The translations under genes and the position numbers were made by a program. Below are positions 1-6,093 of a DNA stretch of 7,675 bases, piece after piece. Where the stretch lies: positions 1 to 7,675 of the forward strand of contig CAMYVI010000116.1 of NCBI GenBank assembly GCA_947302185.1, given 5' to 3'. The notes below the pieces were generated by a model that had not been told where the DNA came from, did not search any database, and was given only the letters and a program-made list of their open reading frames with translations. Each line of letters begins with the position of its first letter. Position 1 is the stretch's first letter. The DNA is from an uncultured Lachnospiraceae bacterium (GTDB taxonomy: Bacteria > Bacillota_A > Clostridia > Lachnospirales > Lachnospiraceae).

Positions 1-128
1 CATTGCCATCGGGTTCTGGCCTTCTCCGCCTTCGCCGCCCATCATGGCTGCCATCGGATTCTCGCCGTTTTCTCCGCCGCCTGTCATACCGCCCATCATG
101 CCCGCAAGCATTGCCATCGGGTTCTGGC
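1..128 (-). repeat. Coding direct repeats for NPMA(M/A)(M/L) Met/Gly motif
   Basis: The 20-bp string at 109-128 recurs exactly at 1-20, 108 bp (36 codons) apart. A diverged third copy lies between them (about 42-66). All are in the reading frame of the leftward XRE gene and encode NPMA followed by Met/Gly residues. More copies may lie beyond the window edge. Confidence 0.8.
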
Positions 129-429
129 TCTGCTGTTTTTCTGCCTTAAGCTCAGATTCTGCCGGTGCATCAGTTGTTTCCGCCGCAACGGCCTCAGCTT
201 CTGTCTCGCAGGTCACGGAATCTTCTTCGTCAACCAGGAAGGATTCATAAGAAACGCCGGTCGCTTCTGCGATTTGCTGAAGCTGTTCGGGTGTAAGCTT
301 CTTGATCCCCCTTTCCGCTTTGCTGATTGATGAAGCACTTAAGCCGTCAACAGCTTCTGCCAGTTGCTTCTGCGTCATGCCTGCCGATACTCTTGCATCT
401 TTGATTAATGCTCCCACCTGTTTTGACAT
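1..429 (-). CDS. XRE-family HTH regulator with Met/Gly-rich C-terminus (partial, 3' end outside window)
   Basis: This is probably a DNA-binding transcriptional regulator. The gene runs leftward and its 3' end lies outside the window, so 143 codons are visible. The start is the ATG at 429-427, preceded by AGGAGG (434-440 on the complement) at normal spacing. Residues 5-65 form a Cro/C1-type HTH (GMTQKQLAEAVDG, then SSISKAERGIKKLTPEQL). Residues 66-100 are an acidic Glu/Ala/Thr linker. From about residue 102 the protein becomes Met/Gly-rich, with NPMAMLAGMMGG, NPMAAMMGG and a third NPMA. The HTH is roughly 50% identical by eye to the protein at 1858-2637, and both carry an AGMM(G/S)G motif, so they are paralogues. 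It diverges from the TetR gene at 639. Family assignment is firm. Target and ligand are unknown, and the role of the Met/Gly tail (protein-protein contact or membrane association) is inference. Confidence 0.9.
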   Translation of the reverse strand, partial: MSKQVGALIKDARVSAGMTQKQLAEAVDGLSASSISKAERGIKKLTPEQLQQIAEATGVSYESFLVDEEDSVTCETEAEAVAAETTDAPAESELKAEKQQSQNPMAMLAGMMGGMTGGGENGENPMAAMMGGEGGEGQNPMAM

Positions 430-449
430 AATAACCTCCTAAATAAATT

Positions 450-455
450 ACTATA
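450..455 (-). promoter_or_regulatory. Possible -10 box (TATAGT) of the leftward XRE gene
   Basis: TATAGT on the complement lies about 20 bp upstream of the ATG at 429. The -35 region (TTATCT at 17 bp) is poor, so this is a weak prediction. It would give a very short leader that begins near the ribosome binding site. Confidence 0.25.
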
Positions 456-515
456 AGGCCTTGGATTTTAACAGATAACCCTGCAGATAAATGCATTGCA
501 TCTGGATTCAAAGTT

Positions 516-544
516 TTGACATTTCTGCCCTTATATGTTAATTT
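516..544 (+). promoter_or_regulatory. Candidate promoter of the TetR gene at 639
   Basis: A perfect -35 TTGACA (516-521) is followed after 17 bp by TAATTT (539-544), a -10 that keeps the key T, A and final T. Transcription would start near 551, leaving an ~88-nt leader before the ATG at 639. The -35 is strong and the -10 mediocre. Confidence 0.4.
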
Positions 545-554
545 AACTACAGAA

Positions 555-570
555 TGTTGTTTTTGCAACA
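555..570. promoter_or_regulatory. Possible operator palindrome TGTTG-N6-CAACA
   Basis: Five-base inverted arms (555-559 and 566-570) sit just after the predicted start of transcription of the TetR gene, where an autorepressor could bind. The arms are short, and a chance palindrome in AT-rich DNA is possible. A second small palindrome, ATGCA-T-TGCAT (491-501), lies between the two divergent genes. Confidence 0.25.
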
Positions 571-638
571 GTCAGTTTTGTGCAAATTGTCTTAAATCCG
601 ACACTTTACCGATACTTGTAGTAAATACGGAGGGATAC

Positions 639-1217
639 ATGACGACACATCTTGAAAATCGCCGCATACGCATGACAAAGCGCCTGATGAAAGACGCCAT
701 GCTGGAGCTTTTGGAAAAACATGAGCTGGCCTGCATATCTGTAACAGCCATTTGTAATACTGCCGATGTGCATCGTTCCACTTTCTATAAATACTATTCA
801 GACCCGGCAGATCTTCTCCGTGAAATAGAACGGGACTTTCTTGATCGTATCCCGTCTCCGCCTGCGATACTGAATGAACAGAACAAAGAACAGCTGCTGT
901 CTTCCGCAACTGATTTCTTTGAATTCGTAAAAGAGAATGAAAGAGCGTTTCGCATATTGTTCCGGGAGTCATCCGGAAACAGTTTTTTTTCACGGATGGT
1001 GGAATTTCTCTGTTCAGGATACGTTCCCGTTCAATCAGGGGAAGATAAGGTGTCAGCTCGCTTTATCAGCCTCTACATAGCATATGGAGCTGTCGGTTTA
1101 ATGCGTGAATGGGTAGAATCCGGTTTTCCCTTCAGCAGTCAGGAAATCGCTAAGACGGTATTTTCTCTGTCATGGAATATATCTTCGTACGGCTTTTCGC
1201 AGCACGATTCTTTCTGA
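639..1217 (+). CDS. TetR/AcrR-family transcriptional regulator
   Basis: The 192-residue protein is of normal TetR length. The N-terminal DNA-binding domain occupies residues ~8-62: a helix rich in Lys/Arg (RRIRMTKRLMKDAM), then the HTH (ISVTAICNTADVHRSTFYKYY) with the typical TFYKYY recognition-helix ending and the following D..DLL. The rest is a helical C-terminal domain with FFEFVKENERAFRILF, reminiscent of the TetR_C_8-type regulators common in Firmicutes. The start at 639 is chosen because GGAGGG (629-634) precedes it and homology begins there. An in-frame upstream ATG at 516 would add 41 Cys-rich residues, overlap the -35 box, and has no ribosome binding site. It diverges from the XRE gene at 429, so the 209-bp gap may hold shared control sites. 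The ligand is unknown. Confidence 0.92.
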   Translation: MTTHLENRRIRMTKRLMKDAMLELLEKHELACISVTAICNTADVHRSTFYKYYSDPADLLREIERDFLDRIPSPPAILNEQNKEQLLSSATDFFEFVKENERAFRILFRESSGNSFFSRMVEFLCSGYVPVQSGEDKVSARFISLYIAYGAVGLMREWVESGFPFSSQEIAKTVFSLSWNISSYGFSQHDSF

Positions 1218-1223
1218 TTTGAA

Positions 1224-1346
1224 GTGTAAACCGATTTTCGCGCGTATCTCACAACTAAGGGCACAAGTATTGCGCGCTGAAGACAAGTGTCACCTTGCGC
1301 GCGTATCATAGACTTACGTCACGAGTATTGCGCGTTGAAGAATAAA
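1224..1346 (+). repeat. Intergenic tandem repeat (~58-59 bp period), copy 1 of a dispersed element
   Basis: Two degenerate tandem units fill the gap between the TetR gene and the small gene at 1368. GCGCGTATC occurs at 1240 and 1299, AGTATTGCGCG at 1266 and 1324, and a TGAAGA box follows each of the latter. The period is therefore 58-59 bp. The segment 1278-1346 matches the complement of 6221-6289 without gaps at 63 of 69 positions. CGCGCGTAT and GTATTGCGCG within a unit are partly complementary and could fold into an imperfect hairpin. A GACA...TATCAT promoter-like pair (1282-1285 and 1304-1309) points toward the 1368 gene. The function is unknown: a shared operator/promoter module or a small non-autonomous repeat are both possible. 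Confidence 0.8.
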
Positions 1347-1367
1347 TATAAAAGGAGTGTAACTATT

Positions 1368-1784
1368 ATGGCAAATGATACTATGAAACAGATGAGTCCC
1401 GAGTCTATGCTGGAAAACGCTATAGCAGATATTAAAAAATCCGGTTTTGAAGGTCTGAAACCGTACCTTACCCCGGAAGCTCTCAATAAGGCTCAAAATT
1501 TTCTGGCGCTTGCTGATGGATTTGGTATGTTCGGCGGAATGGGCATGAATTTTATGATGCAGCCTAATAATGGCGGAAGCCCATCAAATTCGGAAGGCTC
1601 AATAAAGGAAAAAATGAAAGAGTGTGAATACATAATAAAGGATATAACTGAAGATTCCGCCAATGCTAAAGCAGTCGTGGAATTTAACTTTAAAGACAGC
1701 AAGAAAGGAACTGCGGAACTCTTCATGATTAAAGAAGACGGGGAATGGAAAATCAATAACATGAATATGCCCCAATTTAACTGA
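1368..1784 (+). CDS. Small cytoplasmic NTF2-like/DUF4878-like protein with Met/Gly-rich insert
   Basis: This 138-residue protein has no signal peptide or membrane span. Its start is the ATG at 1368 with AAAGGAG (1351-1357) ahead; an earlier in-frame ATG at 1287 lies inside the repeat and lacks a ribosome binding site. Residues 10-50 are helical (MLENAIADIKKSGFEGLKPYL). Residues 50-66 are Met/Gly-rich (GFGMFGGMGMNFMMQPNN). Residues 75-135 look like the beta-sheet half of an NTF2/DUF4878 fold, with AKAVVEFNF, a Lys/Gly turn, AELFMIKEDGEWKINNM. The final GEWKI strand is the best family hint. Most relatives of that fold are lipoproteins or exported, so a cytoplasmic version next to XRE genes is unusual. 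It is probably co-transcribed with the XRE gene 73 bp downstream. The gene is certain; the fold is a moderate-confidence reading and the function is unknown. Confidence 0.85.
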   Translation: MANDTMKQMSPESMLENAIADIKKSGFEGLKPYLTPEALNKAQNFLALADGFGMFGGMGMNFMMQPNNGGSPSNSEGSIKEKMKECEYIIKDITEDSANAKAVVEFNFKDSKKGTAELFMIKEDGEWKINNMNMPQFN

Positions 1785-1857
1785 TATTCCAGACCTGAAT
1801 CTAAAAATAAGAGCCGAAACCGAAATTATTATCAAACAAACGAACAGGAGGATCAAA

Positions 1858-2637
1858 ATGCCTAACGGAACAGGAAATCTGCTTAAAAAAGCCAGGATTG
1901 CAGCCGATATGACTCAGAAGGAACTGGCAGACGCTGTAGAAGGCGTCAGCCAGAAAGATATCAGCAAAGCAGAACGCGGAATAACGGATTTGACGCCTGA
2001 ACAGCTCAGGGCTGTTGCAGAAGTGCTCGGGACGACAGAAGAAGATCTGACAGCAGATGAAGAGACAGGTACTTCGGAAGAACATCTGACAGCAGATGAA
2101 GAGACAGGTATTCCGGAAGAATATATGCTGTCAGATAGTGCAGATGAAGAAGAATCTGTTTCTGAGGATGCACCTGAAGAGACATCTGAAACAGCAGAAA
2201 CCGAGACTTCCGAAGATGCCGGACCGGAGGCTGCTGAAGAGCCCGGGGCAATACCGGAGGCTGAGGATAATACGATTATGGATCTCTTCAGGACTGCTGA
2301 TCCTGCTCGCAGGAAAGCAGCAATTTCCGTACTTAAGGGTGAGAAACAGGTTTGTCCAGACGTCATGTCCCTGTTTGCCGGCATGATGAGTGGAGTAAAC
2401 AGCGGAGATTTCATAAAAAAAATGAACGATTTCATCAACAGTGAGACCGGTAAAAGCGTCATCAATACTTTCAAGGGAATGGCCGCGAATGGAATGAAGA
2501 CAAAGGAAACGCCCAGTGAAAAATCCATTTTCGGTTCCCTTCCGACATTTACTTACTGTTACTCCGTTACAATCTATGTTCTGTTTCTCAGCTTCTATTT
2601 CTGGCAGTTACGCACTGATATAAAGCCGGAAAAATAA
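1858..2637 (+). CDS. XRE-family HTH regulator with acidic linker and hydrophobic tail
   Basis: This is a 259-residue protein, with the ATG at 1858 and AGGAGG (1846-1851) six bases ahead. Residues 6-64 form a Cro/C1-type HTH (DMTQKELADAVEG, DISKAERGITDLTPEQL). Residues 60-138 are a very acidic Glu/Asp/Thr/Ser linker that opens with a 13-residue tandem repeat (LTADEETG twice). Residues 139-215 are a predicted helical domain (TIMDLFRTADPARRKAAISV, then SLFAGMMSG and DFIKKMNDFI). Residues 232-251 are hydrophobic and aromatic (TYCYSVTIYVLFLSFYFWQL), followed by a short charged end. This could be a C-terminal membrane anchor or a buried helix. It is a paralogue of the leftward XRE gene at 1-429. 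It lies downstream of the NTF2-like gene, with no terminator seen in the 73-bp gap, so a two-gene operon is likely. The regulatory target is unknown. Confidence 0.9.
   Translation: MPNGTGNLLKKARIAADMTQKELADAVEGVSQKDISKAERGITDLTPEQLRAVAEVLGTTEEDLTADEETGTSEEHLTADEETGIPEEYMLSDSADEEESVSEDAPEETSETAETETSEDAGPEAAEEPGAIPEAEDNTIMDLFRTADPARRKAAISVLKGEKQVCPDVMSLFAGMMSGVNSGDFIKKMNDFINSETGKSVINTFKGMAANGMKTKETPSEKSIFGSLPTFTYCYSVTIYVLFLSFYFWQLRTDIKPEK
2045..2110 (+). repeat. 39-bp in-frame tandem repeat in the XRE acidic linker
   Basis: The 27-bp block at 2045-2071 recurs exactly at 2084-2110, a 39-bp period encoding LTADEETG-containing 13-residue units. The near-perfect identity, including third codon positions, suggests a recent duplication. 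A third, decayed unit may follow (EEYMLSDSADEE). Confidence 0.9.
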
Positions 2638-2661
2638 ACGAAATAGCAGTATCACATGAAA

Positions 2662-2708
2662 AAGGACGGTTCCTTTCCTGAGGATTCCTCCGAAAAAAAA
2701 TCGTCCTT
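2662..2708. terminator. Candidate terminator hairpin in a convergent gap
   Basis: AAGGACG (2662-2668) pairs with CGTCCTT (2702-2708). Between them lies an inner GAGGA-T-TCCTC palindrome (2680-2690) and an A8 run. Read leftward, the outer stem is followed by a run of five T, which suits termination of the leftward TetR gene. Read rightward there is no good U-tract after the stem. The 33-base loop makes the fold weaker than a classical terminator. Confidence 0.4.
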
Positions 2709-2734
2709 CCCCGTTCTCCCGGTCGAATGATTCA

Positions 2735-2843
2735 AGCCGGAGCGTATATCTCAGTGGGGGATTGACACCCGCCACTGAGACTAGTTAGTTGCCCACTGCC
2801 TATAGAGGCGGGGGGCATCTCACACTGAGATATCAATCCGGCT
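2735..2843. repeat. Structured inverted-repeat element (~109 bp), possible MITE or structured RNA
   Basis: Outer arms AGCCGGA and ATATCTCAGTG (2735-2741, 2746-2756) are matched by CACTGAGATAT and TCCGGCT (2823-2833, 2837-2843). Inside, TCTCAGTGG-GGG (2749-2760) can instead pair with CCC-g-CCACTGAGA (2768-2780) around the loop ATTGACA. A second hairpin is TGCCC-act-GCCT-atag-AGGC-ggg-GGGCA (2790-2817). CACTGAG therefore occurs twice and competes for one partner. The right arm includes the stop codon and last codons of the TetR gene (2833-3456). The compact cruciform shape with GC-rich hairpins suggests a miniature mobile palindrome or a structured RNA; no transposase is nearby. It may also help to end transcription from both sides. 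Confidence 0.7.
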
Positions 2844-3456
2844 CCCTTATTCCAAGCGCTTTATGCCAGTCAATAAAATCATGCAGGTACTGAGCATGCT
2901 CGACAATCTGTTCCCATGTGAAATCACGAGCAAACGGTATGTAAAACAACGTCCAGACAGCACTCGTAAGCACATATATTTCTTCCTCTGTTACAATTTT
3001 ATCAGTCATTCCCCGTTTTCTGGCTTCGAGGTAATTCATGTAGTCGGCTTCATTCATTCTTTCTGCCCATTCTCGATTGAAGCCGGCATATCGGGTCCCC
3101 GAAGAACACTTTACAAGAAGTGTAAACGCATCTTTCTGCTCATATAAAAGCTGAAACCATGCAATGACCATCTCAGTCGGCATGGACAATGACTCGTACA
3201 GTTCCCGGTCGGAAAGATTCTTCAATACCTCATCCGGTATAGACGTCACATACTTTTCCATGTCACTGATTACACCTTCTACGAGAGCACCAAACAGATC
3301 TTCCTTCCCTTTATAGCGTTTGTACAGCGCGCCTGTAGTAACACCGGCTTTACTGCAGATGTTTTTAAGAGAAGCATTCTCATATCCTTTTTCCAAAAAC
3401 TCCTCCATCGCTGCTGACAGTAGTCGGGGATCTATGCTTTTATCCGGAACAGACAT
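2833..3456 (-). CDS. TetR/AcrR-family transcriptional regulator
   Basis: This is a 207-residue, full-length TetR regulator. The start at 3456 (MSVPDKSIDP) is preferred because AGGAGG (3465-3470 on the complement) lies eight bases ahead. An in-frame ATG at 3477 would place that ribosome binding site inside the gene and has none of its own. The DNA-binding domain is residues ~8-55: LLSAAMEEFLEKGYENAS, then the HTH LKNICSKAGVTTGALYKRYKGKEDLF, a textbook TetR pattern with the Y.RY.GKEDL ending. The C-terminal ligand domain is helical and aromatic-rich (VIAWFQLLYEQKDAF, AVWTLFYIPFARDFTWEQIV). It lies downstream of, and on the same strand as, the large hydrolase gene, but has its own promoter and palindrome, so autoregulation is likely. 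The last codons and TGA stop fall inside the inverted-repeat element. The ligand is unknown. Confidence 0.93.
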   Translation of the reverse strand: MSVPDKSIDPRLLSAAMEEFLEKGYENASLKNICSKAGVTTGALYKRYKGKEDLFGALVEGVISDMEKYVTSIPDEVLKNLSDRELYESLSMPTEMVIAWFQLLYEQKDAFTLLVKCSSGTRYAGFNREWAERMNEADYMNYLEARKRGMTDKIVTEEEIYVLTSAVWTLFYIPFARDFTWEQIVEHAQYLHDFIDWHKALGIREPD

Positions 3457-3525
3457 AACATTTACCTCCTTCTTCATTCAAATAATCAGTATTTAACATT
3501 CTGTAATTTTCTGCCAAGCAATTTC

Positions 3526-3542
3526 CGGTAATCATTTTACCG
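3526..3542. promoter_or_regulatory. Probable operator CGGTAA-N5-TTACCG for the TetR gene
   Basis: A perfect 6+5+6 palindrome (CGGTAA at 3526-3531, TTACCG at 3537-3542) lies 12-28 bases after the predicted start of transcription of the leftward TetR gene and about 70 bp before its ATG. Size, symmetry and position fit a TetR autorepression operator. Assignment to this regulator is inference. Confidence 0.55.
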
Positions 3543-3560
3543 ATAACTTGAATATCTGTC

Positions 3561-3590
3561 ATTATACACTGCTTTTCTCGTTATTTGCAA
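3561..3590 (-). promoter_or_regulatory. Promoter of the leftward TetR gene
   Basis: On the complement, TTGCAA (3585-3590) is followed after 18 bp by a perfect TATAAT (3561-3566). Transcription would start near 3554 and run through the palindrome at 3526-3542 into the gene at 3456. A weaker alternative is TTGGCA (3512-3517) with TAAATA (3490-3495), 16 bp apart. Confidence 0.6.
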
Positions 3591-3615
3591 CTGTTCCGGG
3601 AAGGAAGACCTTTTC

Positions 3616-6027
3616 TCATTCCGGACCTGTTCCCGATTCGGCTGCCGTTCTATTCTCAGACGGTTCACGAAAAGTCCGGACCGCTGCTACGGTGTACAGA
3701 CCTATAGCCAAAGCAAAGGCTGTCACACTGACCCATGAGAAAGGTAATTTCTCGGTTCTGTTAAAGAATTTAAAAGTAATCGCAAAGCAGAAAAGCAGAA
3801 AAGCAGTCAACAGAACACTGCTTTTTCTTCCGTACCGAATCGTACCTCGCAACGACAGCAGGAAAATCGAAAACACGGTTAAGGACGCGCAGATAATCCT
3901 CACCATATCGATTACAAACAGGTGGTATGAAAGCATCACGGTAAGAACCGTCAGGTTAACGATAACTATCAGATGAGGCACAATCACATACCACTTTGAA
4001 TAAGGAGGGTGCCCCTTTTTCACCTTGTGACGGTGTACCAGATGCATGATCAGGCATGCAAGCAGGAACAGAACCAGACCGACCACCACATTGAATACAA
4101 GTTGATAGATCCTCTTCATACTCATGAAATAATGCCTGGTTGCCTCCAGTTCATCATTAATGACCGCAGTCGGAGAATACTCGTAATCACTGGAACCCAA
4201 AAGGGTATAATTACCCGTTATCTCATCCGGCGACGGCGGGATCTGTGCATCCGGTGTGACACGAAAACCATAACTTCCCGCATTCATTACTCCGAGATTT
4301 ATCCTTCCCGCTTCTGCGGCCAGTTCCTCCGGAGAAATAATCAGATCATAAAATGAGACCGTGCTGCGCTTGTCCGTATCGACTTTCACATAGTATTCCG
4401 CATCATTCGGGAGACTGATGACCGTGATTTTTTCGTTCCGCATCATGAAAACGCCCGGGCAGCGCGGACTTTCTTCGTAATCTTCCTCCGGCAGATAGGA
4501 TATTTTACCTTTTTTATCGATACTTGTAATCTCGCGGCCGTCCTTCATAACAGTCAAAGCTGCTGTACCTATCACGGAGACCCTTCTGGAAACAACAGAC
4601 TTTGAAAAAATCTTCTGTGGTTCTTCTTCAGAAAAAATCCACCTGATATAAGTAGAAGGATAATGTTCGAGCGCAAGATTAGCTATCAGTGTTTCATCCG
4701 GATCCCAGCTGCCGTCTTCGACTTGCCGCTGATCGGCGCGCAAATGCTGTCCCGCAATATAGCCGATATAGTCTACGAAGGTATCGATTTTTGCCCGCTC
4801 CTGCGCATTTTCAGGTTTATAACCTTTGAATGCCGTTGTCAATAATTCAAGAATATGAGCCTCGCTGTGATTGATGACGGCATCCGACAACAGCGGCTGC
4901 AATTTTTCACAGTACTCGCCGCTGCCGGGAAAGAATTCTCCCAGGCTTTCCAGTATCAGGCGCAGTTGATAATTGACCTCCGGATTGTTACGGAATCCCT
5001 TTCCGTCAAGCTTTTCCCCGACTGTGTTTGCGGAACGGGCAAGCTCTGCATAGTTCGAATTCGATTCCTGAGCAGGCGTGTAAAGATCGGTTCCGTATCT
5101 TTGGTAACCCCAGGACTGTAGCGGAACCGAAGGTACCGGGTCATATTGCCCGCATATGTTGAAAATGCCTTTATATCTCACAGGCTGCTTAGTCGTCCTC
5201 GGAACGCCGAACAGGTAGGCATACACATCATTGAATTCACCGCTTTCAATCATGTCGGCAGCCAATATGTTGCAGACTGCTGACGCGCGTGAAAAGCCGC
5301 TGACCCAAAGCTTTTTTCTTCCTTCGATACCATTATCCTTCAGATATTCGGCGAGATGATTTTCAAACAATCCTGCCGCCTGACTGAAGCCTTCGTGTCT
5401 TTCACCGTTACCCACTTTTAAGTTGCTTGCCCATTCATTTCCGTATCCTTGCCCGCATGCAGCTGCAGCAATCACCGTGCAATCGTCAATGCGCTTCATT
5501 CCGATCACACCGGACAGAGAGTCTTCGACAGGCGGCTTGTCATAGCCGAAACTGTATATATCGGTGAAACCGGCCTCCCGAAGATATGTCTCATACTGAA
5601 GACTCACCTCGTCGGCCGAACTTCGAAATGCGGACACAGTCAATCCCATGGATCCCCGGGCCATAGTAATACTGAACTCATCCGAAGGAATGCTGAAGAA
5701 TTCGTCCGAGTACGGAAAATCCCACTCGATCTTTTCTTCGGAAACATTCGGGAAAGGTAAGCGTATCTGTTGTACTTCACTCAACTGCATCTCATCGAAG
5801 AAGTTGACCGGCGCAGACCCTGCATGGTTCCGGGTGACCGGCATAAGAGCAGCATTGTTTCCTGTATCATCTTCAGACAGCCGATTTACGCTCCCGGCTG
5901 TAACCGCACCGTTCTCAGATACTTCCTCTGCGAATACCGGAACAGCTGCACAGGTTTGAACCAATGTAATCATCACAATAGCACTAATCAGGATTCGCTT
6001 TATATTAATTCCGGATTCGTTTTTCAT
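3616..6027 (-). CDS. Exported lipase-like alpha/beta hydrolase with five C-terminal membrane spans
   Basis: This is an 803-residue protein. Residues 1-34 are a signal peptide (NIKRILISAIVMITLVQT then VPVFA). Residues ~100-470 resemble a class-3 lipase-like alpha/beta hydrolase. The nucleophile elbow is GFSRAS with Ser246 in GxSxA, after a predicted strand KKLWVSG. Asp296 in GQYDPVPSVPL is the likely acid, and His455 in LEHYPSTYIRW the likely base. Residues ~475-600 are a beta-rich, probably Ig-like domain. Residues ~640-790 hold five hydrophobic spans (near 640-665, 680-705, 708-726, 735-756, 763-785), ending in a charged tail. The catalytic domain would face outside, anchored to the membrane. 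The ATG at 6027 is chosen over GTG at 6039 because GAGG lies six bases ahead. The substrate (lipid, ester or other acyl group) cannot be told. It diverges from another exported protein gene at 6501. Confidence 0.85.
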   Translation of the reverse strand: MKNESGINIKRILISAIVMITLVQTCAAVPVFAEEVSENGAVTAGSVNRLSEDDTGNNAALMPVTRNHAGSAPVNFFDEMQLSEVQQIRLPFPNVSEEKIEWDFPYSDEFFSIPSDEFSITMARGSMGLTVSAFRSSADEVSLQYETYLREAGFTDIYSFGYDKPPVEDSLSGVIGMKRIDDCTVIAAAACGQGYGNEWASNLKVGNGERHEGFSQAAGLFENHLAEYLKDNGIEGRKKLWVSGFSRASAVCNILAADMIESGEFNDVYAYLFGVPRTTKQPVRYKGIFNICGQYDPVPSVPLQSWGYQRYGTDLYTPAQESNSNYAELARSANTVGEKLDGKGFRNNPEVNYQLRLILESLGEFFPGSGEYCEKLQPLLSDAVINHSEAHILELLTTAFKGYKPENAQERAKIDTFVDYIGYIAGQHLRADQRQVEDGSWDPDETLIANLALEHYPSTYIRWIFSEEEPQKIFSKSVVSRRVSVIGTAALTVMKDGREITSIDKKGKISYLPEEDYEESPRCPGVFMMRNEKITVISLPNDAEYYVKVDTDKRSTVSFYDLIISPEELAAEAGRINLGVMNAGSYGFRVTPDAQIPPSPDEITGNYTLLGSSDYEYSPTAVINDELEATRHYFMSMKRIYQLVFNVVVGLVLFLLACLIMHLVHRHKVKKGHPPYSKWYVIVPHLIVIVNLTVLTVMLSYHLFVIDMVRIICASLTVFSIFLLSLRGTIRYGRKSSVLLTAFLLFCFAITFKFFNRTEKLPFSWVSVTAFALAIGLYTVAAVRTFREPSENRTAAESGTGPE

Positions 6028-6093
6028 ACCGCGCCTCACTCTTTACGGTCTCTATCTGCGTTGCATTAGATGAATCTGCATGCGTCATTAAGT

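Noticed and set aside
516..638. Upstream in-frame ATG that would extend the TetR protein by 41 residues
   Set aside because: No ribosome binding site, Cys-rich non-family sequence, and it overlaps the likely -35 box; the ATG at 639 has GGAGGG ahead.
1224..1346. CRISPR-like array
   Set aside because: Only two degenerate units, no unique spacers of constant length, and no cas genes.
1287..1367. Longer start for the NTF2-like gene inside the repeat
   Set aside because: The added residues come from the intergenic repeat and there is no ribosome binding site; AAAGGAG precedes the ATG at 1368.
1914..2528. A 204-codon leftward open frame antisense to the second XRE gene
   Set aside because: Ser/Val-rich low-complexity translation mirrors the acidic linker of the sense gene; no start signals and no recognisable domain.
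2735..2843. tRNA or known riboswitch in the structured element
   Set aside because: No acceptor/T-arm pattern (no GTTCRA box, no CCA-type stem) and no riboswitch core was recognised.
3457..3477. Upstream ATG (MKKEVNV) for the second TetR gene
   Set aside because: The AAGGAGG motif would be inside the coding part and no ribosome binding site precedes 3477.
4009..5959. Several rightward open frames inside the hydrolase gene
   Set aside because: They are antisense to a well-supported protein with signal peptide, catalytic motifs and membrane spans, and they lack ribosome binding sites.
6028..6039. GTG start four codons upstream for the hydrolase
   Set aside because: Poor ribosome binding site for the GTG; the ATG at 6027 has GAGG at proper spacing and gives a cleaner signal peptide.
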